Of a stretch of DNA of 64,000 bases, positions 1 through 11,432 are shown one piece after another. The number at the start of each line of letters is the position of its first letter. The first letter of the stretch is position 1. Where the stretch lies: assembly GCA_032821775.1 (NCBI GenBank), contig JAVLRN010000008.1:2604001-2668000 (forward strand), given 5' to 3'. The DNA is from Sanguinoderma infundibulare. Its lineage: Eukaryota > Basidiomycota > Agaricomycetes > Polyporales > Polyporaceae. The translations under genes were made by a program, and so were the position numbers. The notes beneath the pieces were generated by a model, which saw only the letters and a program-made list of their open reading frames with translations, was not told the origin of the DNA and searched no databases.

Positions 1-364
1 TGTCGAGCCGTAAGCGGCAGCCTGAGAAACTGAGATTCATTGGCGCCCAGAAGTTTGATTGGCGCGCGCCTTCATTGCCTTATTGGGTCACCACTCCCAA
101 CGACGAGGTGACTCTCTCGACCTCGTCCGCTCCCATCTTCCGAGAGTAACCTGCTATTCGTCGGCCCATCTGGAGTACTCTGGCTATGTGTTCGCATTCA
201 GTCCCCGCCATGGTGGCTGGCAGCTATCAATCCAGCCCAGCTTCTGCTGCTGACAGTTAGCCTCCCCGAGAAACATACTTCAGACGTCCAGTTCCACTTG
301 TTTCCAGCACCCGCCTCCTTTACCATCCCTCCGCCATCCCATCCCCTTCACCGTGATCGCCGCC

Positions 365-1252
365 ATGGCCCCCGTCGTTGCCGTTGTCCTGGTCCTTGTG
401 GCGTTTGTGACCGTCCTTGCGGTCATCACCACCTCGGTCGTCTTCGCTCATCGTCGTCGCCTCCGCCTCCGCATCCCTCCCACTACTCAGGTGGAGGCCC
501 AAGTCCAGGTGGAAGTCCAGGTCAAGAAGACTCAAGTGGCTATCGGCACGACGCCTTCAAGCTGTCCGGTCCTCCCCGTCCCCGTGACGGCGGTTTGCCC
601 TCCGTTGTCGTCGGAAACCTGGCTTCAAAGGACCTTTGGGAAATATCGTGCGAGGTCTCAGTCTCCTGTCGGTGTCAAGAAGGAGACAAGTTAGTTTGCC
701 TTCAACTCCAATGAAACCCTCGCCACCCTGGACCACAACCCACTCGAGGACGATCCGCGCGACGTTGCCTCCACTCCTACGTCTGAGAACGCTACCGTTG
801 GCTCTTCTGTAGTATCTCTCCCTTCTTTCGTCAGCGGGAGGACGAGCCCGGCCATCTCCCGCGAGCCTCAGACGCCTCCTCCCTCTGTCCACACCCAGGC
901 AGTCTGCAAGCCAGATGCCTCCTTCTCCTCGGACGACTACGAGATTGACCTCGGTGACATCGATATCAATAGCGAGCGATACTCAGCCCTCATCTACGCC
1001 ATCTCTGCGTCGTTCTCCGCCTCGAGCCTCGGTCTCCCTAGTCACTCGTCCTCCAAAGACGGCTCCCCTGCACGCAGCAACCTTCACCACGACTCCTCCC
1101 GCAACAGCAACGACAGCGGCCGCTCTCATTGCCGCGAGGAAGACAAGGAGTCGGGCCTCGGTACCCCGGCCGTCCACCAGAGCTCCTCGCAGTGCGAGCG
1201 ATCCATCGCGATCTACCTGACGATATCTTCCATTCGCCCCTCACGAGTCTAA
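365..1252 (+). pseudogene. Single-pass membrane protein, copy 1, nonsense-mutated
   Basis: Unrecognised family with two intact relatives in this window (33440-34315 and 39015-39881, both minus strand). The start at 365 (MAPVV) is the one shared with the relatives. Seen: an N-terminal hydrophobic helix (about residues 4-27), a basic stop-transfer run (RRRL), then a Ser/Thr/Pro-rich tail. About 11 residues found before the helix in the relatives are absent. Codon 110 (692-694) is TAG where both relatives have TGG (Trp, in KETKWFAFDS). The frame then stays open for another 186 codons to TAA at 1250-1252, and the conserved blocks SFSSDDYEIDLGDI and ERYSALIYAISASFSAS follow in frame. The extreme C-terminus also differs because the relatives' stop is lost. 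A recent null allele or pseudogene is the simplest reading; a sequencing error is the alternative. Confidence 0.8.
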
Positions 1253-3646
1253 CCGACGCCCATCCACTTGCACATGAACTGCCAGAAGCCAGTACCCCTT
1301 CTCGGACGGATCCCCTACCCTCATGCGGATATCTAGCAAGACCACGGCCTCGATAGCGTACTTGCGGCCGTTCTTGGTGTATATGTTCCATCACTCATCC
1401 CACGGTGCAGATTGACTCTTTGTACGTCTACGAGACAGGAGAGCTCCAGATCATATTGAATTGGATCATCTTTCTCTCATCTTTCGTGCGATCCTCACTT
1501 GAACTAAGCTCCCCAAACGTTCCACTGCACCATCTGGCCCGACTTGCAATCGCCTACCTGTCATGAATCAGCACCGAAGCAGCGGACCGACGCGATAAGA
1601 TTCCTTATACACGTAGTTGTCTCCTTACCCAAGAATTCGACGCTACTAGGACCGCCTCTGCAGGTCCATCTAGCTATACGCAAGCCGGCGATAGCAGAAA
1701 GACGGCATTCCAGGGTGTTGGCGTCTAACGGTAACCGGGGGATGTGGACCTCGAGGCGGACGGGTGGAAGCTCCGGAGCATCGGACAAAGCTGCTCGACA
1801 AGGTCATGCTTGTTCGGGTGAAGGCATGTTGGAGCCGGGCATCGATGTGAGTATCGCAGGCGTGTGGCAGCGGCACGGGTACTCACAATTTTGGGTCGCA
1901 TATATTCAGGTCCCTAGACAGCAATCCCATCCTTTCGGCAAGGACGCTGCCCGTCTGCGACGGTGACGCAATGGTCGGCGGAGATGGGGTTAGCTCGCTG
2001 TTCGCTGTACCCATAGTGACCAACCGGCCGAAAAACGCGGACAGTGGAATGATAGTGTGTAAGTCTGGGGACGGTGACCCGGTCTCGCCACGCTTCGTAT
2101 CGACCCATGATGCCTGCACGAGGTTGATAGGAAACGAAGCACTAGACTTCGCGCCAACTCTGCCCTATCCGGGGGAACGACGATCGACGAGGACACCTTC
2201 GTTATTTCCAGCAAGATGGTACGGCAGTTGGATCTCGGCCACAACCGCGCGGAAACTCCAGTTCCTTATGAAGATCCCAAAATTCAAACCCTGCTGATGG
2301 TGAGATGATTCAATTCATTCGCGGAACGCTCGTTCACAGGCAATAGTGCAGAGCCCTTCATACTCGCGAACATCCTACATACACTTGTCAGTGGGCATGT
2401 CCGGCTTCTCGGCGATACTGTGGTAGCATTGGCGCATCTGACGCTGGGGCTTAACAGGGCCTTGCGACGATCCCACACCGGGGAACCGGAGGTGTGGGCT
2501 TCGAGGTAAGTTCGGTTCTCGAAACCCGCTGCTCGGGCCAAACCTAACCCGTCTTGACGGAGAATCAGCTACCATAACCGGCCATCCTTCCACGCCGCCG
2601 AATAGCCTCTTTTCAACATTAGGAAGCACGATTGGAGTCGTCGCCCGTTGAAACCACCGTGCTCATCTTCACATGGGTCTGGGGGTGCGCCGCGAGTGGG
2701 TTTGCGCTCGACCAGGTGCAGGTCCTTGGTCGACTTGCACGCAGCCTAGCAACTCAGCGCTAACTCCCACCACCGGACCTGTTCCATCAAAACAATTACT
2801 GACTGTGGTCAAAGCTGAGGACGAATTCTCGGGCTAGAGAGAACCCTATGCGCTTCTGAATACGGACTTTGCTTTCAACGCGGTGAGTGTTTTAGAACTG
2901 TGCACTATTTAGCCTATCTCATCGCACGACTTTTCTCAGGCTGACGCCGCCTCCTGACCAAGTATGTTCCCAGCATTCGTCCCCACTCGAATACATTCAC
3001 AGGTATAGCCGATTCAGCAAGTTCTACCGAGCTATATCGCCATTGCCTTGTCCTGGCGCTGTTCAAGCGTTCGAACAATCCTGTCAGCCTGGTGGAGTCC
3101 GTCTATCATGTCCGTGCTCCTGAATAACGTCGTTGCAGTGCTTGTGTCTTCAATCCACCCATACAGACAACAAAGAATTGCATTCAGATCCTTACATGGC
3201 TCTGTACAAGGGTATCGCCAAGGCGGGTCAACTTAAGCCCGCAAATTATTCAACACCGCACTCACTGCATTGCTAACGTTTAATGTCGAGTCCGATGGCG
3301 ATACCTGGTCTGCTCTTGCGTTGGCCAGTTAGCGGCTAGGCTCGCGACGGGTCATACTTAACCCCCCGTCGCTGAATGCCGAATGGCGTACGCGCCTAAT
3401 GGACGGGTCAAGTGACGATAATCCACCTTCTTTCATGTTTACGCGGCGCTATACCGACCCTCCGCCTCAAGAGTCTCGTTCCGTTTTATAACAATCCGCT
3501 CAGTCCGGTCCCACGGCTACTACGGCCGCCAGCATTCATGGACATTACTTGGCGGATCTCGCTTTAATAAGTCAACGATGACATAACTCTCGACACTTGT
3601 GTATAAAACGATACGAGGAACGCTCTGAAGACCCCACGACGTCAAC
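1253..3646. other. Intergenic stretch with decayed coding remnants
   Basis: 1253-1510 matches the sequence downstream of the two other membrane-protein copies (33170-33430 and 38750-39000, inverted), so it is the duplicated 3-prime flank. Between about 2185 and 2510 the plus strand carries two coding-like stretches in different frames, one containing TFVISSKMVRQLDLG and one containing PFILANILHTLVSGHVRLLG, the latter ending at a donor-like GTAAGT. Further short coding-like pieces lie around 2840-3240. I do not recognise the source gene and see no continuous reading frame, so this is treated as a decayed gene. The last 300 bases would hold the FMO-A promoter. Confidence 0.45.
3601..3608 (+). 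promoter_or_regulatory. TATA box of FMO-A
   Basis: GTATAAAA lies 39 bases upstream of the FMO-A start codon at 3647. Position and sequence fit a core promoter with a very short 5-prime leader. Confidence 0.5.
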
Positions 3647-5512
3647 ATGTCCCGTACACTACCAGTGCCAGCTAATCCCCGGCTCTGTGTTGCGATCATG
3701 TGAGCACCTTCATGTCTGGTACGTCTGCTTTAGAGAGGACTCCGCTGACGATCACGATGGTTCACTGGCAGCGGGGGCGGTCTAGGAGGGTTGTTGCTCG
3801 CACTCGTCCTGCAGAAAACCTGTGAGGACATACGGGTGAACATCTACGAGTCCGCAGCCGAACTCACCGAGATTGGGGCGGGGATCGGTATGTGGCCCCG
3901 CATGTGGGAGATCATCGAGTATCTCGGACTCGACGGCGAGCTTCGACAGGCCACCGGGGGGATCGATCGAGCTGGTGCGCTCTCGCTCCCTTCCTCGGTG
4001 CTAGCACCATCCACCTAATCACAGTCCACCTACCCAGCTTTGCCCGTGCACTACCGCAAGGCGGATGAGGCTGAACAGATCGAGTTCTTCGAAACATCTC
4101 GTTCTTGTGAGTGGTATCCGGACCAGCATATCGTGTGACACATGGCGCTAATGACTCTACGTACACAGTATATACCTTCCACAGATCGGTGCTGCAGCAA
4201 CTCCTAGCCAAACACCTGGACGCGGACAGGACCCCTATCCACTTCTCGAAACGACTCATCTCCTACGCCGAGCCAGCCGGGGGATGCGCTCCGATCGTAT
4301 TGCAGTTCCGCGACGGCACGACGGCGACATGCGACTTGCTCGTCGGTAGCGATGGCATCCGGTCGGCCGTGAGGAGATCAATGTTCGACGCCCTCGCAGA
4401 CGAGGCGCTTGCCCGCGGTGAATGGGAGGAGTCCTTGCGGTTGCGCTCCATGGTGGACCCCGTGTGGTCCGGACAGGTCGCATACCGCGGACTCATACCG
4501 ACGACCGCGCTGCAGGCTTTCGGTTTCGAGGACGCGGGGCCTCCTGTGATTGTGAGTCGATTGAAACCGTTTTCCAGGCTCAGGACCTAAGACGTGGTTT
4601 CCTGCCCGGTTAGCTCGTCGGGAAGGACAAGGTGAGGCTGTCATGGTATGTCCAGCCGGCTACATGTGCGCCGACCCTGATGCTGGTTCTTAGCACATTG
4701 TGCAGTATCCTATCAACGGGGGCGAGATGCTGAACGTGGCTGCGTTCGTCAACTACCCCGAAGGCGAGAACACGGTCTACGATGGGCCGTGGGTATCTAC
4801 GACCACTGGGGACAAGGTCACAAAGCACTTTGCTGGTTGGTCTCCTGACGTACCGCGTATCCTAAAGGTACGACTTATTTCCGCCCCTCCCCGATTGTCC
4901 CGAGCTGACGTGCGGTCTGAGCAGATCCTGGATAACCCTCTAGGTTGGGCCGTGCATACTGTCCGCGAGCTCCCGACGTACGTCAGAGGGCAAGCCGTAC
5001 TAATAGGGGACGCGGTGAGTGTATTTGCAAACAATGTCACAGGACACTCACGTATTCATATTACACCTTTCACTAGGCGCATGCCATGACTCCGCACCAG
5101 GGCGCGGGGGCAGGCCAAGCGACCGAGGTGACCGCTTTTCTCGTCGCCCAAGTTGCCGTCTGCTGACGACCGCATGCCCGAACAGGACGGCTTCATCCTC
5201 GCAGCCATCATCGCGCAGCCCACCGTCACCGTGCGAAACCTCCCCGCCGCGCTCCAGATCTACGACTTGCTCCGCCGACCGTTCGCCGAACACGTTCTCC
5301 GCTGTTCGCGCATGAATGGACTGCTCTATCAGTTCAACGCGCCTGGGTGGGAGGACCTGACGGCGGAGCAGAGCGCCGCTGGTGGCGTTCCGTTAGAAAA
5401 GTTGGTCGAGATGGGCAGGACGCTCGAGCGGCAGTTCGATTGGACCATCACGGGCAGCGTTATGGAGGATCGTGACCGAGCGGCGGACATGGCCAGACGG
5501 CTGGCGCAATGA
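3647..5512 (+). CDS. FAD-dependent monooxygenase, salicylate-hydroxylase-like (FMO-A)
   Basis: Flavoprotein monooxygenase of the PHBH/salicylate hydroxylase class, which uses NAD(P)H and O2 to hydroxylate aromatic substrates; the true substrate cannot be read from sequence. Nine exons, all with usable splice sites. Motifs in order: N-terminal dinucleotide-binding IIGGGLGGLLLAL made by joining exon 1 (3647-3699) to exon 2 (from 3772); DLLVGSDGIRSAVR (the DG motif); DPVWSGQVAYRGLIP; and near the C-terminus VLIGDA joined to AHAMTPHQGAGAGQATE (the GD motif that binds the FAD ribose). Exon 5 is only 18 nt (4614-4631). No signal peptide, so cytosolic. It has the same exon plan as FMO-B and FMO-C but is clearly more diverged from them than they are from each other. 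Looks intact. Confidence 0.85.
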
Positions 5513-6054
5513 CTCCGAGGGAGTCGGAGTGCCAAACGCCTGAGGTGCCATCCCCGTTGCACGATGCAATCCAAACTGAGTATGGTTGTCAGGGGGATTG
5601 GTAGCAAAAATACTACTGCTTACCTTTAGTCTCTGACAGACATTGCAAGGGCTACACTTGAGCGTGTGGGACGCGTGCAATTCTGCTCCCGATCGAGTGC
5701 CTTGTATAATCGTGCGTGAGTTTAACAGGCAGATAGAGGGACACGCCGCTTTGCGGAATGGTGTATTTTGGATATGCAATAGTATTGAGTTGAACGTTCA
5801 TGGACGGGGGCTCGAAAATTGCATGGGCGTCTATACGAAGACTTCGGTCAGCTTTGGCTCTGACAGCATCTCTAATCTTCCGAATTCGAAACTGGATTCA
5901 ACATTGGTTCAAAATTACGAGGCACGACACGACTTGGCTGCGCAAGAAGAGACATCCATTCAGCCTGATCGATTACACTACACATTGAAAAAAACACAAC
6001 ACGAATGTCTAGGTCGCCGCACCCATTGCAGCAAACCCGAACCGCGGATACACT
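5513..6054. other. Intergenic, FMO-A and mago convergent ends
   Basis: The two flanking genes converge here. I see only short open frames without recognisable similarity and call nothing. Confidence 0.5.
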
Positions 6055-6906
6055 TTAGATAGGCTTGATCTTGAAGTGGAGGGAGATGAGCGAGAAGATC
6101 AAACACTATAGGTATGGACATGTAAGCCAACGATAGACGGTCCCAATGAACGCGGACACACCTTCAAATCCTGCACCAGATAATAGAACACACGGAGGCC
6201 CTCCGGGTCCTCACTGTCTGCGACGTCGACCAAGGAACCGATCTTGGCAGTCTACAGATGCACAAGTGCATGCGCGTCAGCAAACTTGACGGCACTGCTC
6301 GTAACAGGGAATTAAACGAACCTCGAAAGCGATGTGGTCGTTGCCAACACGAATCTCAAGCTCCTGCTTCCCGACGATGTTCTTCTTGGGCCAGTTGGTG
6401 TCATCTTCCCTGAAATATGGTGTCGGCCTTTGCAACCTGAGGCATCAGGGGCGACACTCACTTTGTGATCTCGCTCGACTCGATAATCCGCTTGAGCTCC
6501 TTGACGACGAGCGGGCCAACCCACACTAACCCACCATCCGACATCAGTCGACTGAGAGGCCATTGGACAAGCATGATGGTGTACAGGAAGGAAGAGGAAC
6601 ACGCACTCTCTTTGCGGATAAGACTGTCGTTGCGGTAGTTTGAGTTGTTCGCATAACGGAGACGTCCATGGGAGTATTCGAACTCAAGGAACTCGTGTCC
6701 ATGCTTGCCAGAGTGCCCTGTGCTGTTGACATGGGTCAGAAATCAAATCGACTCCATATACCAGAGGAGGCATCAGATTGAAAAGAGAGGACACGTACTA
6801 GTATCTATCATTGGGCGTGAGCAAGACGGCAATCCTGCACACGCCGGGACGCTATCTTGGCGTCTTCGCACCTCAGGTAGAACGGATCGTTTTCGTAGGT
6901 CGACAT
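6055..6906 (-). CDS. mago: Mago nashi, exon junction complex core subunit
   Basis: Mago pairs with Y14/RBM8 and, within the exon junction complex, marks spliced mRNAs in the nucleus. The spliced product is about 150 residues, as usual for the family. Recognised blocks: start [12 protein letters not shown], then [93 protein letters not shown] and the C-terminal [13 protein letters not shown]. Exons (minus strand, 5-prime to 3-prime): 6872-6906, 6799-6804, 6607-6722, 6462-6525, 6322-6409, 6162-6251, 6055-6105. The 6-nt second exon is needed to give the family's YLRYY; without it the frame is lost. Intact, and divergent from the M24 peptidase gene. Confidence 0.95.
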
Positions 6907-7195
6907 TGTGGGCGTTGACGGGGAGTCGCCGTTGGGGGTGGGGGGGCGGAGAGGAGTGCTGACAGGTCCAAGAAGACGTTGGTCCTTGGGTAAACCGTGG
7001 TCAACGGCGCTCGTGCACCACGTGCCTCGTTTTGGGCGCCTGCGCCACTTGCGCATGACATCTCTGCGGAGTGGTCGTCACGGTCGCATCTCGTCGGGAC
7101 CCTGCCCAAGCGACTGGAAGAAATATTCCGCTCAAGACACCCCAAAGTCCGACTTGCGATCTTTTTGCGATCTGCAGCCACGGCGATCGGGCAGA
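6907..7195. promoter_or_regulatory. Bidirectional promoter region, mago and M24 peptidase
   Basis: A 289-base gap separates the divergent start codons of mago (6906) and the M24 peptidase (7196), so the two genes must share this regulatory space. I see no convincing TATA box; it contains an 8-base G run (6939-6946 region). Confidence 0.6.
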
Positions 7196-9216
7196 ATGGC
7201 TACCAAGGCGTATCCTGGTATGTTCTGGTTCATCTTCTGTTCATAACCTGTTTGACAATGACTTGAAGCCGCTCAGCATGTGCTGAGAACGTTCACGAAG
7301 CTCATCGAGTTGCTACCTGTCTTGGACCAGAGCAAGGTGAAAGTGGATGTTATGGCAGAAACACACTGAAGTTTACGAGATTTAGCCACAAATTGTTCTC
7401 CTGGCGGGAGAGGTCACACCATTCCGTAATGACACAGATCGCGAAATGTCTTTTCGACAGGTCAGTAGTCACGCAAGCTCTCAGCAGACGAGATCCTGAC
7501 ACCCATCATACGCCTTAGGAGTCGAACTTCTTCTACCTGACGGGCTCCAAAGTTCCATCCTCCTATGCTCTGCTCGTATTTCAGAACGGGACGTCTCTCG
7601 CAAATCAGCCTTCGACGCATCTCTTCATCCCGAAGGCCGAGCTCGCAGACCTCATGTGGTCCGTCCCCCCGCCTTCGCTCGCCGAGGCCTCTGCGATGTA
7701 CGATGCCGCAAGCATCTCACACCCCGCCGCGCTGCCAGGCATCATCCAGGAGCAGATCAAGGCCTTCCCCGGAGCAATTGTGCACACGCTCCCGGCATCC
7801 CCCCTGTTTCCGAAGATGCCGACTGAATACACGGCTGCGTTCCTAGCCGGCAACGTCCACATTACGGAGGACCATCTCTTGTCGGCTCTCCACCGCGCAC
7901 GACTTATCAAGGACGCAGAAGAGATCGAGCTCATCCGGCGTGCGAACCAGATAAGTTCGCGCGCGCACGAGACCGTCATGCGCGTCCTCGGCCAGGGCGT
8001 CCGCGGCCAGATAAAGCGCGGCAAGGGCGCGGGCACGGAACGTCCTCTCCTTCCGGGCGAGTGGCTCATCCAGAAGGAGTACGAGGCCGAAGCGCTTTTC
8101 GTCGCGTCTTGCCGTAGGGAAGGGTACGTTTGCACAGGCTGTTGCACCTACAAGGGTCGAGATCGCTGACGCGGTGACAGTGCTGAGCACCAGGCGTACT
8201 TGCCGATCGTCGCGGCTTCGACGCGCGCCTCGACGCTGCATTACTGCTGCAATGATCGCGAGTTCGCATGGGGTCCTGTCCGCCCGCACGACCACCACAA
8301 CTCGAACGAGCTCGCGCATGACCACGAGCGGGTCCTCGATCCGCAGGTGCTCCTGATCGACGCGGGCTGCGAATGGAGCTGCTACGCTGCAGATAGTGAG
8401 TCCCATCCCGCGTCCTTTCCTGTTTTCGATGTTTGGACTCAGGCGCCGTCCAGTCACGCGCACGATGCCCGTAGGGAATGGCGGCAAGTTCACGCCCGAG
8501 GCACGCGCGATCTACGAGCTGGTGCTCGAGATGCAGAAGGTGAGTCCCGTCCCGTCTTCCAGATACGCCTTCCCGCTCAAGCGCATTCGCAGCTGTCCAT
8601 GGAGGCACTCAAGCCGGGTCTGCACTGGGACGCGGTGCAGCTCCTCTGCCACAGCACGCTCGTCCGTGGCTTCCAGAAGCTTGGCATCTTCAAGTCGCCT
8701 AACTCGCCGAACTCGGGCTCTTGGAACTCGGAGGAGGCAATCCTAGCGAGCGGAGTCAGCGCTGCATTCTTCCCGCACGGCTTGGGACACTCGCTCGGCC
8801 TCGACGTGCACGACGTGCCGAGCGCGAGCAAGCCGGAGGAGAACCCCACGATCCGGCGGCTTGAGCTGGGCCACGAATCATTCTACACGTATTTGCGACT
8901 GCGGCTGCCGCTCGAGGAGGGGATGGTCGTGGTGAGTGCAGTTTTAGCCCGTCCGATGCGAGTGATAGATGAATGGGGAGGCTCATAAACTGTACACCTA
9001 TAGACTGTCGAGCCCGGATGCTACTTCTCCCCGCACCTGATTGCACCGGTGCGCGACTCGAAGCACATCGACCAGGCGGTGCTGAAGCGGTACGAGAACG
9101 TGGGAGGCGTGCGCATCGAGGACGTCGTCCTCATCACCAAGAACGGCTGCGAGAACCTTACGACCGTTCGGAGCGACCCCGACTGGCTCGAGCAGGTTTG
9201 CGCGGGGGAAATCTAA
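7196..9216 (+). CDS. M24B metallopeptidase, Xaa-Pro dipeptidase (prolidase) type
   Basis: Cytosolic dimetal enzyme that cleaves Xaa-Pro dipeptides or removes N-terminal residues before proline. Eight exons: 7196-7217, 7269-7336, 7386-7460, 7519-8123, 8181-8395, 8454-8539, 8593-8931, 9004-9216. The N-terminal aminopeptidase-P-like domain carries QESNFFYLTGSKVPSSYALL. The catalytic pita-bread fold has all metal ligands: LLIDAGCEW and YAADITRT (Asp, Asp), SAAFFPHGLGHSLGLDVHD (His), TVEPGCY (Glu) and VGGVRIEDVVLI (Glu). No signal peptide is seen. The first two introns are 51 and 49 nt. The start MATKAYP was chosen because it is the first ATG and matches the family's N-terminus; exon 2 then continues with AQHVLRTFTKLIELLPVLDQ. 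Intact. Confidence 0.92.
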
Positions 9217-9710
9217 GCAGGAAACCTCTCGTTTTGAAGGTGGTGGAGCAGCTGCATTTCGAGTGCGCACGTGAGACATGTATGATACGAAGTTCTTGTA
9301 ACATAGGAGCTAGAAGAAGGCCTGCGATCTCGTTGCGACATGCTCAACGTTGCGAAGGTGCTCGCTAGCCATCCCACTTCCGCTGCAACTGTCCTCGGCA
9401 CCCAACCCAACCTCGATTCTCTCCATTGTCTTCCTTAGTGACAGGACTCTAGACATGCGCTCGGAGAGTGGATTTGGGACCACTGGACTCTGTCGCAGCC
9501 CTCGCCGAATTGCTTGGATGTGTCGGATGCGAACCGGATGACTCCGCACACATCAGCCAGTACTACGGTTCACACGAATCACTGGTATTCGGGAACGACT
9601 ATTTCACCAACGACAGCGAAATGTAGGCTCATGTCCTCCAAAAAAGGTTCCGTTGCCAGTGCATAAATTAGCGGGGTGCAAACGATAAGCGCAACTGAGA
9701 AACACCCACT
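9217..9710. other. Intergenic
   Basis: Region between the peptidase stop and the 3-prime end of the lectin pseudogene. Nothing recognisable seen on either strand. Confidence 0.5.
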
Positions 9711-10143
9711 TTACTCGATGAAGATGTCGGCGACGAGGTTGCTGCCCCCGGCGATCGAGTACTTCACAGCGTAGTTGGTGCCTTGGGCGCTGGAGACTTC
9801 GTACTCGGCGAGCTGCCTTTCCCTCATGTCGCTCTCTCCTGGCAGTACCACTCTGGTAGTACTTCGGGTGGATCGTCATGCCTGTCCCGTTGGAAAGGGC
9901 ACCGGCGGTCTTGATGTCGCACCAGCGCTTGTAGTCGTGCACGCCGAGGGCGACCAGGAAGTCCTCGCCATTGGCCTGCTTGAAACGGAGCGTGCCCGAG
10001 ATGCCGCTGGTGTTCATGGAGAGGACGTATGTACCGTTGCACTGCTCCAAGAGGAGCCGAACATGCAAGTCTGCTCGACGACGTGCGCAAAGTGCGTTGG
10101 GTTGCACCGCTGGAAGACGCGGGCGGTGATGGTGTAGGCCATT
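9711..10143 (-). pseudogene. Fruit-body lectin (FB_lectin family), frameshifted copy
   Basis: Relative of the intact lectin at 36968-37393. It begins MAYTITARVFQ and keeps family blocks such as GEDFLVALGVHDYKRWCDIK, GMTIHPKYYQ and NLVADIFIE, but these lie in three different frames. One shift falls near 10045-10060 (after residue about 30), a second near 9835-9850 (after the PKYYQ block). No intron can explain either. The 5-prime flank (10144-10290) still resembles that of the intact gene, including a putative 5-prime UTR intron ending one base before the ATG, so promoter and transcript start were duplicated together with the coding part. Read as a pseudogene after local duplication. Confidence 0.85.
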
Positions 10144-10947
10144 CTGTGTGGGATGCGTGAGTGGGTTCCGTGAAGCGCAAAGTGTGGTGCAGAAATGAAT
10201 GAGTGCTTACTCTGCGAAAGACGATGGGCGAAGGCGACTTGCTCAGGAGCTGCCATCCAGTCCACGCGCTTTTATACTCATCGCGACTATTTCGGGGTAC
10301 TCGGTATCTTCGCGTAACGGTGTCCGTTTGTCCGTCAACAACAATGCTCTGGACACGCTCCCCCTCCGGGCTCGAGGCGAGCTTCGATTCCTAGTACCAT
10401 ATCCCCGGTGTTTTCTGTATTTGATTTCCGTTCTTGTCTTCAGGATACTCAGCCTGTCGCTCCATAATCCACTTGTGGCGACTTGTCACCATACCTTTGC
10501 TGTCGACCCATCCTGACCAAGCCTTGTGCCTCTGTAAAAGATCACCGTTCCTCGTGTCCACTACGAGTGACAGTATGTCCTTGAGCGTTGATTGAGTGTG
10601 TGATAAAGTGGTTAATTACCCTGTTTTCAGGACGGCATGATCGTTGATCAAATGTGTGTCTGTATATGTTCTCTGACCGACGTGGGCCTCAGGCTGGAGG
10701 TGAGGAAGGAGTCAAGAAAAGTTATAGTGAACACACTACGTCGGCTGTCCATTTTCTGCAGATGCTGTTACGCTGACCGAGGCAATTGTAGCTTTAATAT
10801 TGCATGGCGCTTGAAGAGGTTTAAAACTCCGAGTCTCGCAAGACGTGCAGTGAACCAACCGGAGTGAGATAGGACAGCAGGCATTTTTGACTTGACAGTC
10901 CTTGAATGTATGTCAGAGAAGAGAGACAATGACTCGGATGCGAGGTT
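10144..10947. other. Lectin-pseudogene promoter region and intergenic DNA
   Basis: The first ~150 bases match the upstream region of the intact lectin (37394-37560), with a TATA-like TTTATACTCATCGCG near 10270. The rest shows no recognisable gene; the N-terminal half of a DAAO gene would be expected here if the neighbouring relic were complete, and I do not find it. Confidence 0.45.
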
Positions 10948-11432
10948 GCAGACGACCGGGCTTATTGGCTTCATCAACGATGGACCAAACCTCCCGGACA
11001 TCGACAATGCAATCAGTATCCGACTGGCTGATCTGCCTAACGAGATCGCGTTCCTCTTGAGCCCGCAACAACAAGCTCCTCATCTGTGCCGGCATCGCTA
11101 AGCCACACCAGGATGTGGGGCTCGTATTGAGACATTGTGCCCTAGCTCGAGAAGACGTACGGCCGACTACTTACGGGGCCTCCAGCCGCTCCGCGGGTAG
11201 AACATCCAGGTCGAGATGAACCTGCGAGTCCATCGTAAAGCACAGTCGCATGATCTACGCCTACCGCCACGGACGGACTGGGTGGTCGGTTCAACGGATC
11301 ACCCAGCCCGTTCGACGTGTTGGCGATGGTGGAGGAGGCGTTGCTGGACAAGGGGACCCAACGGCGATGGCGACAGAGGCCGATCGCTCGCCCCTGCGCC
11401 AGAAGGTGTACGGGAGGTTCTCTGGAGGGGCG
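10948..11432 (+). pseudogene. D-amino-acid-oxidase-like relic (C-terminal part)
   Basis: Decayed relative of the DAAO-like gene at 18014-19312. Matching pieces in order: FINDGPNLPDIDNAISI and LADLPNEIAFLL (compare VINDGTDFPVIDAALSI and SAEVANEIVFLV in the intact gene), then after frame changes MIYAYRHGRTGWS (compare IIHTYGHGGAGWS) and DPTAMATEADR...VYGRFSGG (compare APTAMAIEKAC...VDGRFSARL). Only the last ~170 residues are traceable, spread over more than one frame, and the FAD-binding N-terminus is missing. It lies upstream of FMO-B in the same relation as the intact DAAO lies to FMO-C, mirrored. Confidence 0.75.

Noticed and set aside
7605..8493. Overlapping minus-strand frames of 180-216 codons
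   Set aside because: Antisense of the M24 peptidase exons, whose metal ligands and splice sites are intact.
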